From Mesorhizobium sp. Root554 (lineage in GTDB: Bacteria; Pseudomonadota; Alphaproteobacteria; Rhizobiales; Rhizobiaceae): 64,000 nucleotides of DNA. How positions within the stretch are numbered: position 1 is the first letter of the stretch; every line of letters begins with the position of its first letter. Both the position numbers and the translations under genes were made by a program. The notes under the pieces were generated by a model. It searched no databases. It worked only from the letters and a program-made list of their open reading frames with translations, and was not told where the DNA came from. Shown here piece by piece: positions 48,930-58,580 of this stretch. Where the stretch lies: the NCBI RefSeq assembly GCF_001427025.1, contig NZ_LMGA01000001.1, forward strand, positions 2,139,941-2,203,940, given 5' to 3'.

Positions 48930-49301
48930 TCAGCCTTGCTCGTCGTCGCGATAGGTGTCCTCGTCCGGACGCCTGCGATACCAGAGCGCGAGTTCCATGG
49001 GTCCCAGTTTCAGGGCCCGCAAAAGTTCGGCCACAGCCGTCAGCACTTCGGTCGCGGTCAGTTCCTCGTCGCCGCGCCCTGCAACCGGCTTGAACGTTCT
49101 CTCCTCGCCGTCGGACTTGGCGTAGTAGAGCCGCACCGCGGCCGTCATCAACTGCGCGACAGCCTCGTCGGAAATGCGGGAAGCCTCGCCCTTTCCGACC
49201 AGATCCCGACTTGAAGCAAGCAGTTTTGCCGCTGCTTCGTCGACCCAGGCGTATTCGTCATTCCGCCGTGGATCGTTCGGGTTCAACATAAACTTCTCCA
49301 T
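48930..49301 (-). CDS. Unknown small protein in the Rieske-amidohydrolase operon (123 residues)
   Basis: I do not recognise a family. The protein is soluble, helical and acidic (WVDEAAAKLLASSRDLVGKG, LTATEVLTAVAELLRALKLG, ALWYRRRPDEDTYRDDEQG), with no cysteine. Its start overlaps the end of the Rieske gene by about 30-44 bases, depending on whether Met1 (49301) or Met5 (49289) is used. The placement between a Rieske ferredoxin and an amidohydrolase suggests an accessory or oxygenase-related role, but nothing in the sequence proves this. Confidence 0.7.
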   Translation of the reverse strand: MEKFMLNPNDPRRNDEYAWVDEAAAKLLASSRDLVGKGEASRISDEAVAQLMTAAVRLYYAKSDGEERTFKPVAGRGDEELTATEVLTAVAELLRALKLGPMELALWYRRRPDEDTYRDDEQG

Positions 49302-49641
49302 TGCGGACTACCAGGTCGGCCTTGCGCAGCTTGATGCCCGAATGTCCGGGATGCACGCCGGTCCTGATATCGTATTCATATCCATGCCACGGACAGACAA
49401 CGTGGGTATCATGTTCATGATATTGCAACGTGCGCACCTTGCCGTCCGTTCCAAACGGCTCAAGCACCCGCTTCATGATCACGCCCTGGCAGACGGGTCC
49501 GCCCCGATGGGCGCATTCATTGTGCCAGGCGTAGAGTTCGCCATCGAGCTTGAAGATGCCGATTTCGTCCTCGCCGCACTGGATCAGCTTGCGTCCGCCC
49601 TCTTCGATATCATCGATATTGCCAACGTGATATTCAGTCAT
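49258..49641 (-). CDS. Rieske [2Fe-2S] ferredoxin-like protein
   Basis: A 127-residue Rieske protein. Ligands are C43 and H45 (CAHRGG) and C83 and H86 (CPWHGYEYD), so the cluster should be intact. The spacing between the two pairs is 37 residues, longer than the usual 15-17, due to an inserted VLEPFGTDGKVRTLQYHEHD-type segment. There is no oxygenase alpha subunit gene in the window, so it probably passes electrons to, or works with, the neighbouring amidohydrolase-family or another enzyme. It is the first gene of the operon running left to 45426. Confidence 0.88.
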   Translation of the reverse strand: MTEYHVGNIDDIEEGGRKLIQCGEDEIGIFKLDGELYAWHNECAHRGGPVCQGVIMKRVLEPFGTDGKVRTLQYHEHDTHVVCPWHGYEYDIRTGVHPGHSGIKLRKADLVVRNGEVYVEPERSTAE

Positions 49642-49758
49642 TCTTTGTCTCAGAATAGATACGAATTTCTAATCTCATAATGGACACCTTGGCGCGCGGG
49701 GGCAAGGTGCTGATGCATCACAAACTGCCGTGCCGGCAAAATCGACCCGGTCTTCCGT

Positions 49759-51381
49759 TCAATGGCGAAACAGCCTCATGCCGGTGAACACCATGGCGAT
49801 GCCATGCTCGTCCGCGGCCTTGATCACCTCCTCGTCGCGAACCGAGCTGCCCTGCTGGATGATCGCCGTAGCGCCGGCTTCCACGGCGACGAGAAGGCTG
49901 TCGGCAAAGGGAAGAAAAGCATCGGAAGCCATCACCGATCCCTTGACCAGCGAACCGGGCGCTTGCGCGGTCTTCGCCGCGTCCTCGGCTTTGAGCACGC
50001 CTATGCGGGCAGAATCGACGCGGCTGGTCTGGCCGGCGCCTATCCCCACCGTCGCGCCATCGCGCGCATAGAGAACGGCGTTCGACTTGACGTGCTTGAC
50101 CACCCGAAAGGCGAAGCGCAGGTCGTCGAGTTCCTTTTCGGTCGGCTGGCGTTTCGTCACCACCTTGAAGTCCATGTCTTCCACCACCGCATTGTCGCGG
50201 GACTGGACGAGCATGCCGCCCGCTACCGACTTGAAGGTGATGCCGGCGCCGCGCGGATCGGGAAGATCGCCAGCCAGCAGCAGCCGCAGGTTCTTCTTGG
50301 CGCCGATGATGGCGATCGCTTCCTTGCTGGCGTCGGGCGCGATGATGACTTCGGTGAATATCTCGGTGATCGCGCGCGCCGTCTCCGCGTCGATCGTCCG
50401 GTTCATCGCCACCACCCCGCCGAAGGCCGAGGTCGGGTCGGTCGCCAGCGCCTTGCGATATGCGCCGAGCAGGCTTCCGTCCTCCGCCACGCCACAGGGA
50501 TTGGCATGTTTGACGATGACGCAGGCAGCTGTGCGCGCCGGATCGAACTCCGCCGCGCATTGATAGGCGGCGTCGGCATCGACGATGTTGTTGTAGGAAA
50601 GCTGCTTGCCCTGCACCTGCCGCGCCGTGGCGACGCCGGGGCGCTTTTCGGCGGTGTGATAGAAGGCGGCGCTCTGATGCGGGTTCTCGCCGTAGCGCAA
50701 GGTCTCGGCCAGCGTGCCGCCGACGGTCAGCCAGTCCTGCGTTTTTTCATCGACCTGATCGGCGAACCAGCCGGCAATCGCCGCATCGTAGGCGGCGGTC
50801 CGCGCAAACGCCTTGGCCGCCAGGCGGCGGCGAAGCTTTAGCGTTGTATCGCCATCATTGTCGCTGAGATCGTCGAGCACGGCGGCATAATCAGCCGGAT
50901 CGACGACGACAACGACATCGGCATGGTTCTTGGCAGCCGCCCGGACCATGGCAACGCCGCCTATGTCGACATTTTCGACGCAATCCTCGAAGGAGGCGCC
51001 GGACCGCGCCGTCTCCTCGAACGGATAGAAATTGGAGACCAGAAGGTCGATCTGCGGAATCCCGTGCTGGCGCATCGCTGCCTGGTGCTGGTGATCGTCC
51101 CGCTTGGCCAGCAGGCCGCCATGCACCTTGGGATGCAGCGCCTTGACGCGTCCGTCCATGATCTCGGGGAAGCCGGTCAATTCGGCGATGTCCAGCACGG
51201 TCAGGCCGGCATTCGTCAAAGCCTTGCGCGTGCCGCCGGTGGACACCAGCTGAATGCCCCTGCCCGACAACGCGCGGGCGAACTCGACGATGCCGGTCTT
51301 GTCCGAGACCGAAAGCAGGGCACGGCCGACCACGCGCTTGTGCGACGCCGCGGCGGATGATTTTCGATGCGATAAAGTCAA
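49759..51381 (-). CDS. purH: PurH-like bifunctional AICAR transformylase / IMP cyclohydrolase
   Basis: A 540-residue protein. Cyclohydrolase part: [25 protein letters not shown] and [12 protein letters not shown]; transformylase part: [18 protein letters not shown] (catalytic Lys-His) and [10 protein letters not shown]. Several near-invariant residues differ from typical PurH (IIQQGSS for IIQPGGS, GMRLFRH for GMRHFRH), so this is probably a paralogue working on an AICAR-like C-riboside. In formycin synthesis PurH does this step. The TTG start at 51381 overlaps the TGA of the hydroxylase small-subunit gene (TTGA), with AGAGG upstream, which decides the start and implies coupling. Confidence 0.92.
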   Translation of the reverse strand: MTLSHRKSSAAASHKRVVGRALLSVSDKTGIVEFARALSGRGIQLVSTGGTRKALTNAGLTVLDIAELTGFPEIMDGRVKALHPKVHGGLLAKRDDHQHQAAMRQHGIPQIDLLVSNFYPFEETARSGASFEDCVENVDIGGVAMVRAAAKNHADVVVVVDPADYAAVLDDLSDNDGDTTLKLRRRLAAKAFARTAAYDAAIAGWFADQVDEKTQDWLTVGGTLAETLRYGENPHQSAAFYHTAEKRPGVATARQVQGKQLSYNNIVDADAAYQCAAEFDPARTAACVIVKHANPCGVAEDGSLLGAYRKALATDPTSAFGGVVAMNRTIDAETARAITEIFTEVIIAPDASKEAIAIIGAKKNLRLLLAGDLPDPRGAGITFKSVAGGMLVQSRDNAVVEDMDFKVVTKRQPTEKELDDLRFAFRVVKHVKSNAVLYARDGATVGIGAGQTSRVDSARIGVLKAEDAAKTAQAPGSLVKGSVMASDAFLPFADSLLVAVEAGATAIIQQGSSVRDEEVIKAADEHGIAMVFTGMRLFRH

Positions 51382-51854
51382 GGCAACCTCTTTTGTTTCC
51401 CGGCGCAGTGCGCGATTGCGTCGATGATCTGGCTGTATCCGGTGCATCGGCACACATTGGCGCCCATCCACTCGACGATGTCCTGCCGGCTCGGGTCGGG
51501 CTTCGCGTCAAGAAGCGCTGTCGCCAGCATGATCATGCCGCTGGAGCAGAACCCGCACTGGAAAACCGACTCGTCCAGGAACGCCTGCTGCAGCGGATGC
51601 AGCCGGCCATCGGCACCCGTCAGCCCTTCGATGGTCGAAATCGCGCCGCCATCGGCCTCGAAGGCAAGCGTCGCGCAGGCCGCCACCGGCAGGCCGTCCA
51701 GCAGCACCGTGCATGCTCCGCACGCGGCATGGTCGCAGGCCACGCGCGTGCCTGTCAGCTGATGCTCACGGCGCAGGAAATCGACAAGCACGCGGCTTTC
51801 CTCGACCTCGCCGCTCCAGGCCTCGCCGTTGATGGTGCAGTTGATCTCAACCAC
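51378..51854 (-). CDS. Molybdenum hydroxylase iron-sulfur subunit (CoxS/XdhC-type)
   Basis: A 158-residue small subunit with two [2Fe-2S] sites: the plant-ferredoxin type ([15 protein letters not shown] and a following AAC) and the C-terminal type (CGFCSSG, NVCRCTG). It moves electrons from the molybdenum site to FAD. The GTG start at 51854 overlaps the end of the FAD-subunit gene by eight bases (GTGGTTGA); longer in-frame sequence upstream is a shadow of that gene. Its stop overlaps the PurH-like start. Confidence 0.93.
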   Translation of the reverse strand: MVEINCTINGEAWSGEVEESRVLVDFLRREHQLTGTRVACDHAACGACTVLLDGLPVAACATLAFEADGGAISTIEGLTGADGRLHPLQQAFLDESVFQCGFCSSGMIMLATALLDAKPDPSRQDIVEWMGANVCRCTGYSQIIDAIAHCAGKQKRLP

Positions 51855-52614
51855 GGCGCATCCTTTCCAGCAACCGCGGCAGCACGGCTGACAGATAGTC
51901 GGCGTGGAAGCCCGAAAGGACAGGAATTTCGGCCTTGTCGCCGACCGCGACCAGCGGATTGCGGCCGAGACCGCCGAGCGCGACGATGACGCGCCCGTCG
52001 GCGAAGTCGCCGCGCACGACCAGTGCATAATCCCGCAACGACCGGTCGATGCTGAGCCGGATTTTTCCGGGCTCCGCTATGGCCACATACAGCAGGAGAC
52101 CGCCTGTATCGACCGCCTGCCCTGCGGGCACCACGCGCGCGCCGCCATCGACATCGCCAAACACGGCCTCAGCCCCACAGGCCGCCAGAATGGTCGCCGC
52201 CTCATAGGCTGGCATGGCCGCCATCAGATTGCCGCCCACCGTGCCGCGCGCCCTGATCCGCACATTGCCGATCCCGCTCCATATCCGCGCCAGGTCGGGG
52301 AAGACCGCGTTCACCTGCGTATCCGAGGATACGCAGCGATGCGTGGTGCCAGCGCCGATCCTGAGTGTCTGTCCGTCGAAAGACACAGCCTTCAGCGCCT
52401 CGACCCGCGACAGGCTCGCAATGCAGCGAGGCGAGAGCCCGGCCTTCATGCGGTCGACCAGATCGAGGCCGCCGCCCATCACGGTTGCGCCTTCGCGCAT
52501 CAGCGCCAGCGTCTCGTCCACCGTGGAAGGCCGCGCCAGTTCGAAGGGCGCGATGCGGAAGCCGGAATGGCTGCCGACCAGCTCCGCAGGCGATGATGGC
52601 CCTGCTGTGGTCAC
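51847..52614 (-). CDS. Molybdenum hydroxylase FAD subunit (CoxM-type)
   Basis: A 255-residue FAD-binding subunit. The FAD motifs are ATVMGGGLDLVDRMKAGL and GTVGGNLMAAMPAYEAA. The usual FAD-binding and C-terminal domains are present, but the protein is shorter than the 280-290 residues common in the family. The GTG start at 52614 overlaps the large-subunit stop (GTGA), so the three hydroxylase genes and the purH-like gene form one translationally coupled chain. Confidence 0.9.
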   Translation of the reverse strand: MTTAGPSSPAELVGSHSGFRIAPFELARPSTVDETLALMREGATVMGGGLDLVDRMKAGLSPRCIASLSRVEALKAVSFDGQTLRIGAGTTHRCVSSDTQVNAVFPDLARIWSGIGNVRIRARGTVGGNLMAAMPAYEAATILAACGAEAVFGDVDGGARVVPAGQAVDTGGLLLYVAIAEPGKIRLSIDRSLRDYALVVRGDFADGRVIVALGGLGRNPLVAVGDKAEIPVLSGFHADYLSAVLPRLLERMRRG

Positions 52615-54782
52615 TTCTGAACCCCATTCGCCGACCGGGAACCCTGCAGCGCCTTGAACAGATCCGCCGCCGTCATCGGCAACGCCGTCAGCCGCGCGCC
52701 GACCGCATCGTCGATAGCGTTGGCGATTGCCGCCGCGATCGGCAGGATGCCGGCCTCGCCGATGCCCTTGGCGCCGAACGGCCCCGGCCCGCCGCCGGTC
52801 TCCAGCACGATGGCCTGCACCTCGTCCGGCAGGTCGACGGTTCGCGGCACCCGATAGCGCTGGCCGGTGGCGTTGACGGCATCCGCGCCCTCGAAGCGCA
52901 GACATTCGAACAGCGCCTGTCCGTAGCCCTGGATCGCCGCGCCGATGATCTGCCCTTTGCACTTCGCCAGATCGATAGCCCGGCCCGCATCGGCCGCCAC
53001 GACCAGCTTGCGAACCTTGACCGCGGCGGTGATCTCGTCGATCTCCACTTCCGCCGCCGCCCAGGCCGGCTGCCAGTAGAGCGGGTTCGACCCGAATTTG
53101 ATGCCCGCCTTGCGGGCATGCGCCTGTTCGCCGCTGCCGACCACGATCGGAGCGTTACTGCCGGCCTTGAGTTGCTCCAGCACGTGTCGCGCCGCCCGCT
53201 CGACCGCGCCGGCGCCGAGCACGACGCCGGTGCAGGCATTGGTGCCGTCGTCATAGGGTGTCACATCGGTATCTGTGCCGGTGATCCGCACCTGCTCCGG
53301 CGCGATGCCCAGCACCTCGCCGACCACCCTTGCGGCAACGGCGCGCGCGCCCTGCCCCATTTCGGCGGTGCCGAATTCGACGACCGTCTCGCCATGCGGA
53401 TCGTGGCTGATGCGCGCCTCGGAACGCCGTCCGTGCGCGCCGGCGCTCTTGAACCCGACCGCCAGCCCGACGCCCCTGTTGGCTGGACGTGGCGCTTGGA
53501 AAGCGATCGCCTCGGCGACGCTTTCCAGCCCGCCGATGAAATCGCAATCGATGGGCGTGTCGTCCGGCAGGTAGTCCTTGCTGCGGCCCACCAGGTTCCT
53601 GCGTCGTATAGCCAGCGGATCGAGCGCCAGCCGCCGCGCGATCATGTCGACCTGTGACTCGGAAGCCCATGTCGCCTGCGGCCTGCCATAGCCGCGGAAC
53701 GAGCCGGATGGGATGGTGGTCGTGCGCAGCACCGAAACCTCGATGCGCGCGGCCTCCCATTGGTAGGGACCGGGAAAGCAATAGCCGAGCTGCGAGGCGA
53801 CAAGCACGCTGGCGTCGGCATAGGCGCCGCCGTTCAACCAGGCCTTGCAATCACGCGCGATCAGCCGGCCGTCGGCCGAGACGCCGGTTCGAAGCCGCAT
53901 GGTCGCCGGATGCTGGCTGAGGCTGAGCATCGCCTCGTCCATGCCGGGCGCAAGCCGGACCGGGCATCCCGCCTTGCGCGCCAGAAGCACGGCGAGAGGC
54001 TCGATCTTGCAATGGCTCTTGGCGCCGAAGCCGCCACCGATCAGTCCGGAATAAACCCGGATCGTCTCTTCGGCCATGCCGAAGACCCGCGCGATCTCGC
54101 GCTTGATCTCGAACGGCTCCTGCGTGTTGCTCCACAGCTCGACGCTCGCGGCATCAGCCCGCGCAATCGCAACCAGCGGCTCAAGATGATAATGCGCCAT
54201 GCGGGAGAATTCGAACGCGTCTTCATAGACGTGGTCACACGCAGCGAACGCCGCCTCCAGATCGCCGAAGCCATGCTCGAAACGGTAGAGGACGTTGCCC
54301 TCCGGCTCCATGAAGCCGCCGACCCCCGGATTGTAGGTCTGCGTCCCCGAACGCTGTGGAAACAACAGTGGCGCATCCGCCGCCATCGCGTCCTCGACGG
54401 TAGGCACCGGCTTCAACGCCTCGTACTCCACCTCGATGTTTGCCAGAGCGGCATAGGCGGTCGCCTCGTCCACGGCGATCACCGCCGCCACCGGGTCGCC
54501 GATGTGCCGGACCCTGTCGATGGCGATCAGCGGCTGGTCGCGCACGAACATGCCGTAGTATGGATCAAGCCCTTCGAGGTCGCGGGCCGTGACAACCGCG
54601 ATCACGCCAGGCATGGCCTCCGCGGCATCGCTGTTCAGCCTGACGATGCGCGCATGGGCGAGAGGACTGCGGAGCAGCTTGGCGTGCGCCATGCCCGGCA
54701 GCACAAGGTCCGACACGTAGTCGGCGCGGCCGGTGACCTTGCGCACCTCATGTTCAAGATAGGAAGCCGCCGCTGAAGCCAA
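52611..54782 (-). CDS. Molybdenum hydroxylase large subunit (xanthine dehydrogenase family)
   Basis: A 723-residue molybdopterin-binding catalytic subunit. It has the N-terminal EVRKVTGRADYVSDL entry, Mo-site patterns GLIGGGFGAKSHCKIEP and SGSFRGYGRPQATWAS, and the catalytic Glu in GAKGIGEAGILPIAAA. It lacks the CO-dehydrogenase loop, so an N-heterocycle such as a purine-like base is likely. The TTG start at 54782 follows GGAGAGG at the right distance; the in-frame stretch further upstream is low in conserved features. It is related to but clearly different from the orphan large subunit at 37120. Confidence 0.9.
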   Translation of the reverse strand: MASAAASYLEHEVRKVTGRADYVSDLVLPGMAHAKLLRSPLAHARIVRLNSDAAEAMPGVIAVVTARDLEGLDPYYGMFVRDQPLIAIDRVRHIGDPVAAVIAVDEATAYAALANIEVEYEALKPVPTVEDAMAADAPLLFPQRSGTQTYNPGVGGFMEPEGNVLYRFEHGFGDLEAAFAACDHVYEDAFEFSRMAHYHLEPLVAIARADAASVELWSNTQEPFEIKREIARVFGMAEETIRVYSGLIGGGFGAKSHCKIEPLAVLLARKAGCPVRLAPGMDEAMLSLSQHPATMRLRTGVSADGRLIARDCKAWLNGGAYADASVLVASQLGYCFPGPYQWEAARIEVSVLRTTTIPSGSFRGYGRPQATWASESQVDMIARRLALDPLAIRRRNLVGRSKDYLPDDTPIDCDFIGGLESVAEAIAFQAPRPANRGVGLAVGFKSAGAHGRRSEARISHDPHGETVVEFGTAEMGQGARAVAARVVGEVLGIAPEQVRITGTDTDVTPYDDGTNACTGVVLGAGAVERAARHVLEQLKAGSNAPIVVGSGEQAHARKAGIKFGSNPLYWQPAWAAAEVEIDEITAAVKVRKLVVAADAGRAIDLAKCKGQIIGAAIQGYGQALFECLRFEGADAVNATGQRYRVPRTVDLPDEVQAIVLETGGGPGPFGAKGIGEAGILPIAAAIANAIDDAVGARLTALPMTAADLFKALQGSRSANGVQK

Positions 54783-54876
54783 ACTGCCTCTCCGCTTCGA
54801 AAACGCGGCGCGACACCGCCGCGGACCGCAAGGCATAGTCAAATCACCCGAATGCCTGCTCGGCAACAGCCGCGCC

Positions 54877-55197
54877 TCAGCCTTTCGGCACGCCCAATTG
54901 CGCGGCCACCGCATTGAGCGCGCCGACCCTGCCTTCAACATTGGCGCCGGCAAAGCCGTTTTCCAGCTTGCCTACCAACGCGCGGAATTGCTCGAACTCC
55001 TCGGCTGCCGCCTTCGCCGTCAGGGGCTGATCGTCATAGGCATCGACGAAGCGCTGCGCGGCATAGGAAATCAGGAACAAAGCAGCCGCGTTTTCAGGCT
55101 CGGAGACGATCCGGGCGCGAGCGGCGCGCGCGCATGCATCATAGGCACGTACGCTGCCACCTTGCTCATCCAATGTCTTCACCAGCGTATCGAACAT
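54877..55197 (-). CDS. Small conserved protein, paralogue B (106 residues)
   Basis: A paralogue of the protein at 36774-37097 (about 60% identical by hand count). Shared blocks are MFDTL.K.LDEQG, VRAYDACAR, AAQRFVDAYDDQPLT and ALN.VAA.L. The function is unknown. It lies 95 bases upstream of the hydroxylase large-subunit gene on the same strand. The ATG at 55197 follows AAAGGACATC. The recurrence beside a second hydroxylase gene set suggests linked function rather than chance. Confidence 0.78.
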   Translation of the reverse strand: MFDTLVKTLDEQGGSVRAYDACARAARARIVSEPENAAALFLISYAAQRFVDAYDDQPLTAKAAAEEFEQFRALVGKLENGFAGANVEGRVGALNAVAAQLGVPKG

Positions 55198-55309
55198 GAT
55201 GTCCTTTCACCAACCGCCGTTGATATCGCTCCGCGTGGAAAAAAGAAGTTGCTTCTGGAAACCACACTTTCGCGCCGCTCCAGCTTTCTTCTATTGTTCT
55301 GCTGACAGG

Positions 55310-56359
55310 CTAGGAGGTTCCAGCCACGACATTCCAATGGAGTGGCATCATCGGGTCGAAAACCGTGATCGGGCCGGCTCCGGTGTCGATCCTGGCGGGA
55401 AACTTGATCGGCTCCGCTTCGCGTTGAAGCGTCATCCGGCCTTCATTCACCGGCAGCCGGTAGAACGCAGGACCGTGCAGCGAGACGAAGCCCTCGAGCT
55501 TGTCCAGCGCCTCCTCCTGTTCGAACACTTCGGCGAGACAGGACATCGTGTTGAGTGATGAGAAGATGCCGGCGCAGCCGCAGGCGCATTCCTTGAGCGG
55601 ATCGAGATGCGGCGCCGAATCCGTGCCGAGGAAGAAGCGCGGATCGCCCGATGTCGCGGCTTCGCGGAGCGCCAGCCTGTGTGTTTCCCGCTTGGCCACC
55701 GGCAGGCAGTAGTAATGCGGCCGGATGGCGCCCGCCAGCAGTGCGTTGCGGTTGATGATCAGGTGATGCGTGGTGATGGTGGCGGCCGTGTTGCTCGCCT
55801 GCGAGCGGGCGTAGTCGATGCCTTCGCGGGTCGTCACATGCTCCATCACGATCCGCAGTTCCGGTATCCGGCGACGCAGCGGATCGAGAACGGTCTCGAT
55901 GAACACGGCCTCCCGGTCGAAAATGTCGATTTTCGGATCTACCACTTCACCATGGACGCAAAGTGGCAGACCAATCTCGGCCATCCGCTCCAGCACCGGA
56001 TAGACCTTGGTGATATCCCGAACGCCGCCGTGGGAATTCGTCGTCGCACCCGCCGGATAAAGCTTGACCGCGGTAATCTCGCCCTCCCGGAAACCGGCCT
56101 CGACATCGTCAGGATCGGTGCCCTCGGTGAGGTAGAGCGTCATCAGCGGGGTGAAATCGTCGCCCGCAGGCAGCGCCGCCACGATGCGTTGGCGATAGGC
56201 CTTGGCGTCCGCCGTCGTCACCACCGGCGGAACGAGATTTGGCATGATGATCGCCCGGCGGAAATGCGCCGACGTGTGTGGCAGCACCCCTTCCAGAACC
56301 GAACCGTCACGAAGATGCAGATGCCAGTCGTCGGGCTTCCTGATTGTCAGGCTTGTCAT
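55310..56359 (-). CDS. pyrC: Dihydroorotase (class II, E. coli PyrC type)
   Basis: Interconverts N-carbamoyl-L-aspartate and dihydroorotate. The 349-residue length is typical. Metal and substrate motifs are intact: DWHLHLRDG, the carboxylated Lys in [24 protein letters not shown], and the catalytic Asp in LGTDSAPH. The start overlaps the stop of the upstream carbamoylase-like gene by four bases, which indicates coupling. In this operon it probably works in the hydrolytic direction, although biosynthetic use is possible. Confidence 0.93.
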   Translation of the reverse strand: MTSLTIRKPDDWHLHLRDGSVLEGVLPHTSAHFRRAIIMPNLVPPVVTTADAKAYRQRIVAALPAGDDFTPLMTLYLTEGTDPDDVEAGFREGEITAVKLYPAGATTNSHGGVRDITKVYPVLERMAEIGLPLCVHGEVVDPKIDIFDREAVFIETVLDPLRRRIPELRIVMEHVTTREGIDYARSQASNTAATITTHHLIINRNALLAGAIRPHYYCLPVAKRETHRLALREAATSGDPRFFLGTDSAPHLDPLKECACGCAGIFSSLNTMSCLAEVFEQEEALDKLEGFVSLHGPAFYRLPVNEGRMTLQREAEPIKFPARIDTGAGPITVFDPMMPLHWNVVAGTS

Positions 56360-57639
56360 GATTTTCCTTTGAGGAACTCATAGACAATATCGGTCGCAGC
56401 AACGAAGTCCGTCAACTCCATCGCTTCGTCTGGATTGTGGGAACCATTGCGGTTGCGCACGAAAACCATCGCCGAAGGCACGCCGGCCTCCGCGAAGACC
56501 GCCGCGTCGTGGCCACCGCCGCTCGGCATGATGAAAGGCTCCTGGCCGACGCGCTTCATGGCGTCCTTCAGGCCATCGACCAGCTTGGGATCGCAGATCG
56601 CCGGTTCGACGGTCATTTCCTCGTCCATCTCGAAGCGGACCTTGCGCTCCTTTTCGATCTGCTTCATCTCGGTCTTGAGCAGCTTGCGCATGTCGTCCAG
56701 CGTCTTCTTGCTCTGGCTGCGGACATCCAGGCTGAAGCTTACCGAATCGGGAATGCGCGACATCGCGTGCTTGTCTGGATCGGTCATCACCACCCCGCTG
56801 GTCAGCACAAGGTCGTCGCCCTTGTTCAGGATGGTTGTCCAACTGTCGTCCAGCCGCACCAGCAGATCGGCCAGCGCCAGAACAGGATCGCGGCGATAGG
56901 CTTTCGGCACCGCGCCGGAATGGCCGGCCTCGCCGATGCAGCGGATCGCGCGGTGGCGGAAATTGCCGCGAATGCCGGTCACGACCGCGGCCGGAATCTT
57001 CTTGCCGACAAGCAGCGGCCCCTGCTCGATATGCAGTTCGAGATAAGCCTCGATCGCCTTCAGGTCGATCAGTGGCGTTCCGCGCTTTACTTTCGGCATC
57101 GGGATTCCGATGTCAGCCATATGCTCGCCGAGCGAGCGACCGTCGGCCTTGTGCTTGGCCTTGATTTCCTTGGCGCCCAGCGTGCCGGTAAGCGCCTTCG
57201 AACCGATGTAGCAAGGCCCGAACCAGGCGCTTTCCTCGCCGCGCATGGCCAGAACATGGACGGGCCGTTCGAAAGTCTGCTTTTCCCTCTTGGCGCGAAC
57301 CAGGCAGACGAGACCCGCGACCACACCGGCCAGGCCGTCGAAATTGCCCCCGAACGGCACGCTGTCGACATGTGAGCCGACGACGACGAAGCTTTTGGCA
57401 TCCTTGTCTTCGGGCAGGCTGAAATTCGCATTCATGCCGTCGTCATACCAGACGGCGAGGCCGTTCTTGCGCGCGAACGTCTCCAGGAATTTCAGCGTCT
57501 GCGTCTCGATATCGGAAAAGGCGGGACGGCTGAAACCCTCCACATCCCTGGTTCTGTCGGCGATGGTCTCCAGCAAATACCTGGCGACGTCGATATCGCC
57601 GACTTCGTCGTCGGCCGAAAGTTTGCGTACCGCTGTCAT
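56356..57639 (-). CDS. N-carbamoyl-amino-acid hydrolase family enzyme (M20), probable ureidosuccinase
   Basis: A 427-residue Zn/Mn-dependent M20 amidohydrolase related to beta-ureidopropionase, L-N-carbamoylase and allantoate amidohydrolase. Metal ligands are visible in [34 protein letters not shown] and [17 protein letters not shown]. Four-base overlaps tie it to pyrC and pyrD. With those partners the natural substrate would be N-carbamoyl-L-aspartate, giving aspartate, CO2 and ammonia. This is an inference from gene order; a pyrimidine-synthesis operon would not need it. Confidence 0.85.
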   Translation of the reverse strand: MTAVRKLSADDEVGDIDVARYLLETIADRTRDVEGFSRPAFSDIETQTLKFLETFARKNGLAVWYDDGMNANFSLPEDKDAKSFVVVGSHVDSVPFGGNFDGLAGVVAGLVCLVRAKREKQTFERPVHVLAMRGEESAWFGPCYIGSKALTGTLGAKEIKAKHKADGRSLGEHMADIGIPMPKVKRGTPLIDLKAIEAYLELHIEQGPLLVGKKIPAAVVTGIRGNFRHRAIRCIGEAGHSGAVPKAYRRDPVLALADLLVRLDDSWTTILNKGDDLVLTSGVVMTDPDKHAMSRIPDSVSFSLDVRSQSKKTLDDMRKLLKTEMKQIEKERKVRFEMDEEMTVEPAICDPKLVDGLKDAMKRVGQEPFIMPSGGGHDAAVFAEAGVPSAMVFVRNRNGSHNPDEAMELTDFVAATDIVYEFLKGKS

Positions 57640-58580
57640 GGAGCAGCCTCCATGAACACGACACGGTCTTCCTGCTCCTCATCGATGATCGTTCCGATCA
57701 GGTCGCGCACCGAGGAGATGCCTTCGGCGGTCAGATACTTTTTCAGGTCGTCGATGATGGAAACCATCACCGTCGGATTGATGAAGGTCGCCGTGCCGAC
57801 CTGTACGGCGCTGGCGCCGACCATCAGATATTCGATGACGTCCTCGACAGTGGAGATGCCGCCGCAGCCGATGACCGGAATGTTGGTCGCCTTGGCGCAC
57901 TGATAGGCCATGCGCAGGGTGATCGGCTTGATCGACGGGCCGGAAAGACCGCCCAGCAGGTTGCCGAGCTTCGGCCTGCGCGAGCGGATATCGATGGCCA
58001 TCGACAGGACGGTGTTTGCCACCACCAGCGCATCGGCCCCGCCCTCTTCGGCGGCGCGCGCGACATCGGGCGTCTCGCCGGTGTTCGGCGTCAGCTTTGC
58101 CCACAGTGGCAGCTTGGTGGCCTTGCGCAGCTTGCGCATGACCTCATAGGTCGACGACGGCCTTATGGCGAACGCCTTGCCGTCCTCCTCGATATTCGGA
58201 CACGAGATATTGACTTCGATCGCCTCGACGCCGTCGACACTGACTTCCGAACACAACGCAGCGAACTCGTCCGCCGTGTTGCCGGAAATGCTGACCACCA
58301 GCGGTGTCTTGTAGGCCTGGTAGAACGGCACGACGTTATCGAGGAAGTAGCGCGAGCCCTTGCTGGGGATGCCGATGGAATTCAGCATCGAGCCGCCGAC
58401 TTCGCAGACGCGCGGCGTCGGATTGCCGTCGCGCCAGCCCTTGGTGATCGTCTTTGTTACATGGGCGCCGAGCTTGTCGAGATCGAAGACGTCGGCAAGG
58501 TCCTCGGAGAAGGTCCCCGATGCCGGCATGATCGGGTTCTTCAGCTTGAGACCCGCAATATTGACCGATAGATCTACCAT
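57636..58580 (-). CDS. pyrD: Dihydroorotate dehydrogenase catalytic subunit, class 1B type
   Basis: A 314-residue FMN enzyme interconverting dihydroorotate and orotate. The class 1 pattern is seen in NPIMPASGTFSEDLADVF, GTFSE, EVNISCPNIEEDGKAF (with the catalytic Cys) and VIGCGGISTVEDVIEYLMVGA. It is soluble, without the N-terminal membrane helix of the class 2 enzyme usual in Proteobacteria. Pairing with the adjacent PyrK implies NAD-linked, reversible catalysis. Genes overlap by 4 and 7 bases. Confidence 0.92.
   Translation of the reverse strand: MVDLSVNIAGLKLKNPIMPASGTFSEDLADVFDLDKLGAHVTKTITKGWRDGNPTPRVCEVGGSMLNSIGIPSKGSRYFLDNVVPFYQAYKTPLVVSISGNTADEFAALCSEVSVDGVEAIEVNISCPNIEEDGKAFAIRPSSTYEVMRKLRKATKLPLWAKLTPNTGETPDVARAAEEGGADALVVANTVLSMAIDIRSRRPKLGNLLGGLSGPSIKPITLRMAYQCAKATNIPVIGCGGISTVEDVIEYLMVGASAVQVGTATFINPTVMVSIIDDLKKYLTAEGISSVRDLIGTIIDEEQEDRVVFMEAAP

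Noticed and set aside
49685..49709. Hairpin CACCTTG / CAAGGTG as terminator after the purH-like gene
   Set aside because: The stem is short, the loop has 11 bases and no T-run follows, so I do not call it.
39569..51381. A PurB-like lyase expected after the PurC-like step
   Set aside because: None was found in the window. The housekeeping PurB could serve, so its absence does not rule the pathway out but it cannot be claimed as part of the locus.
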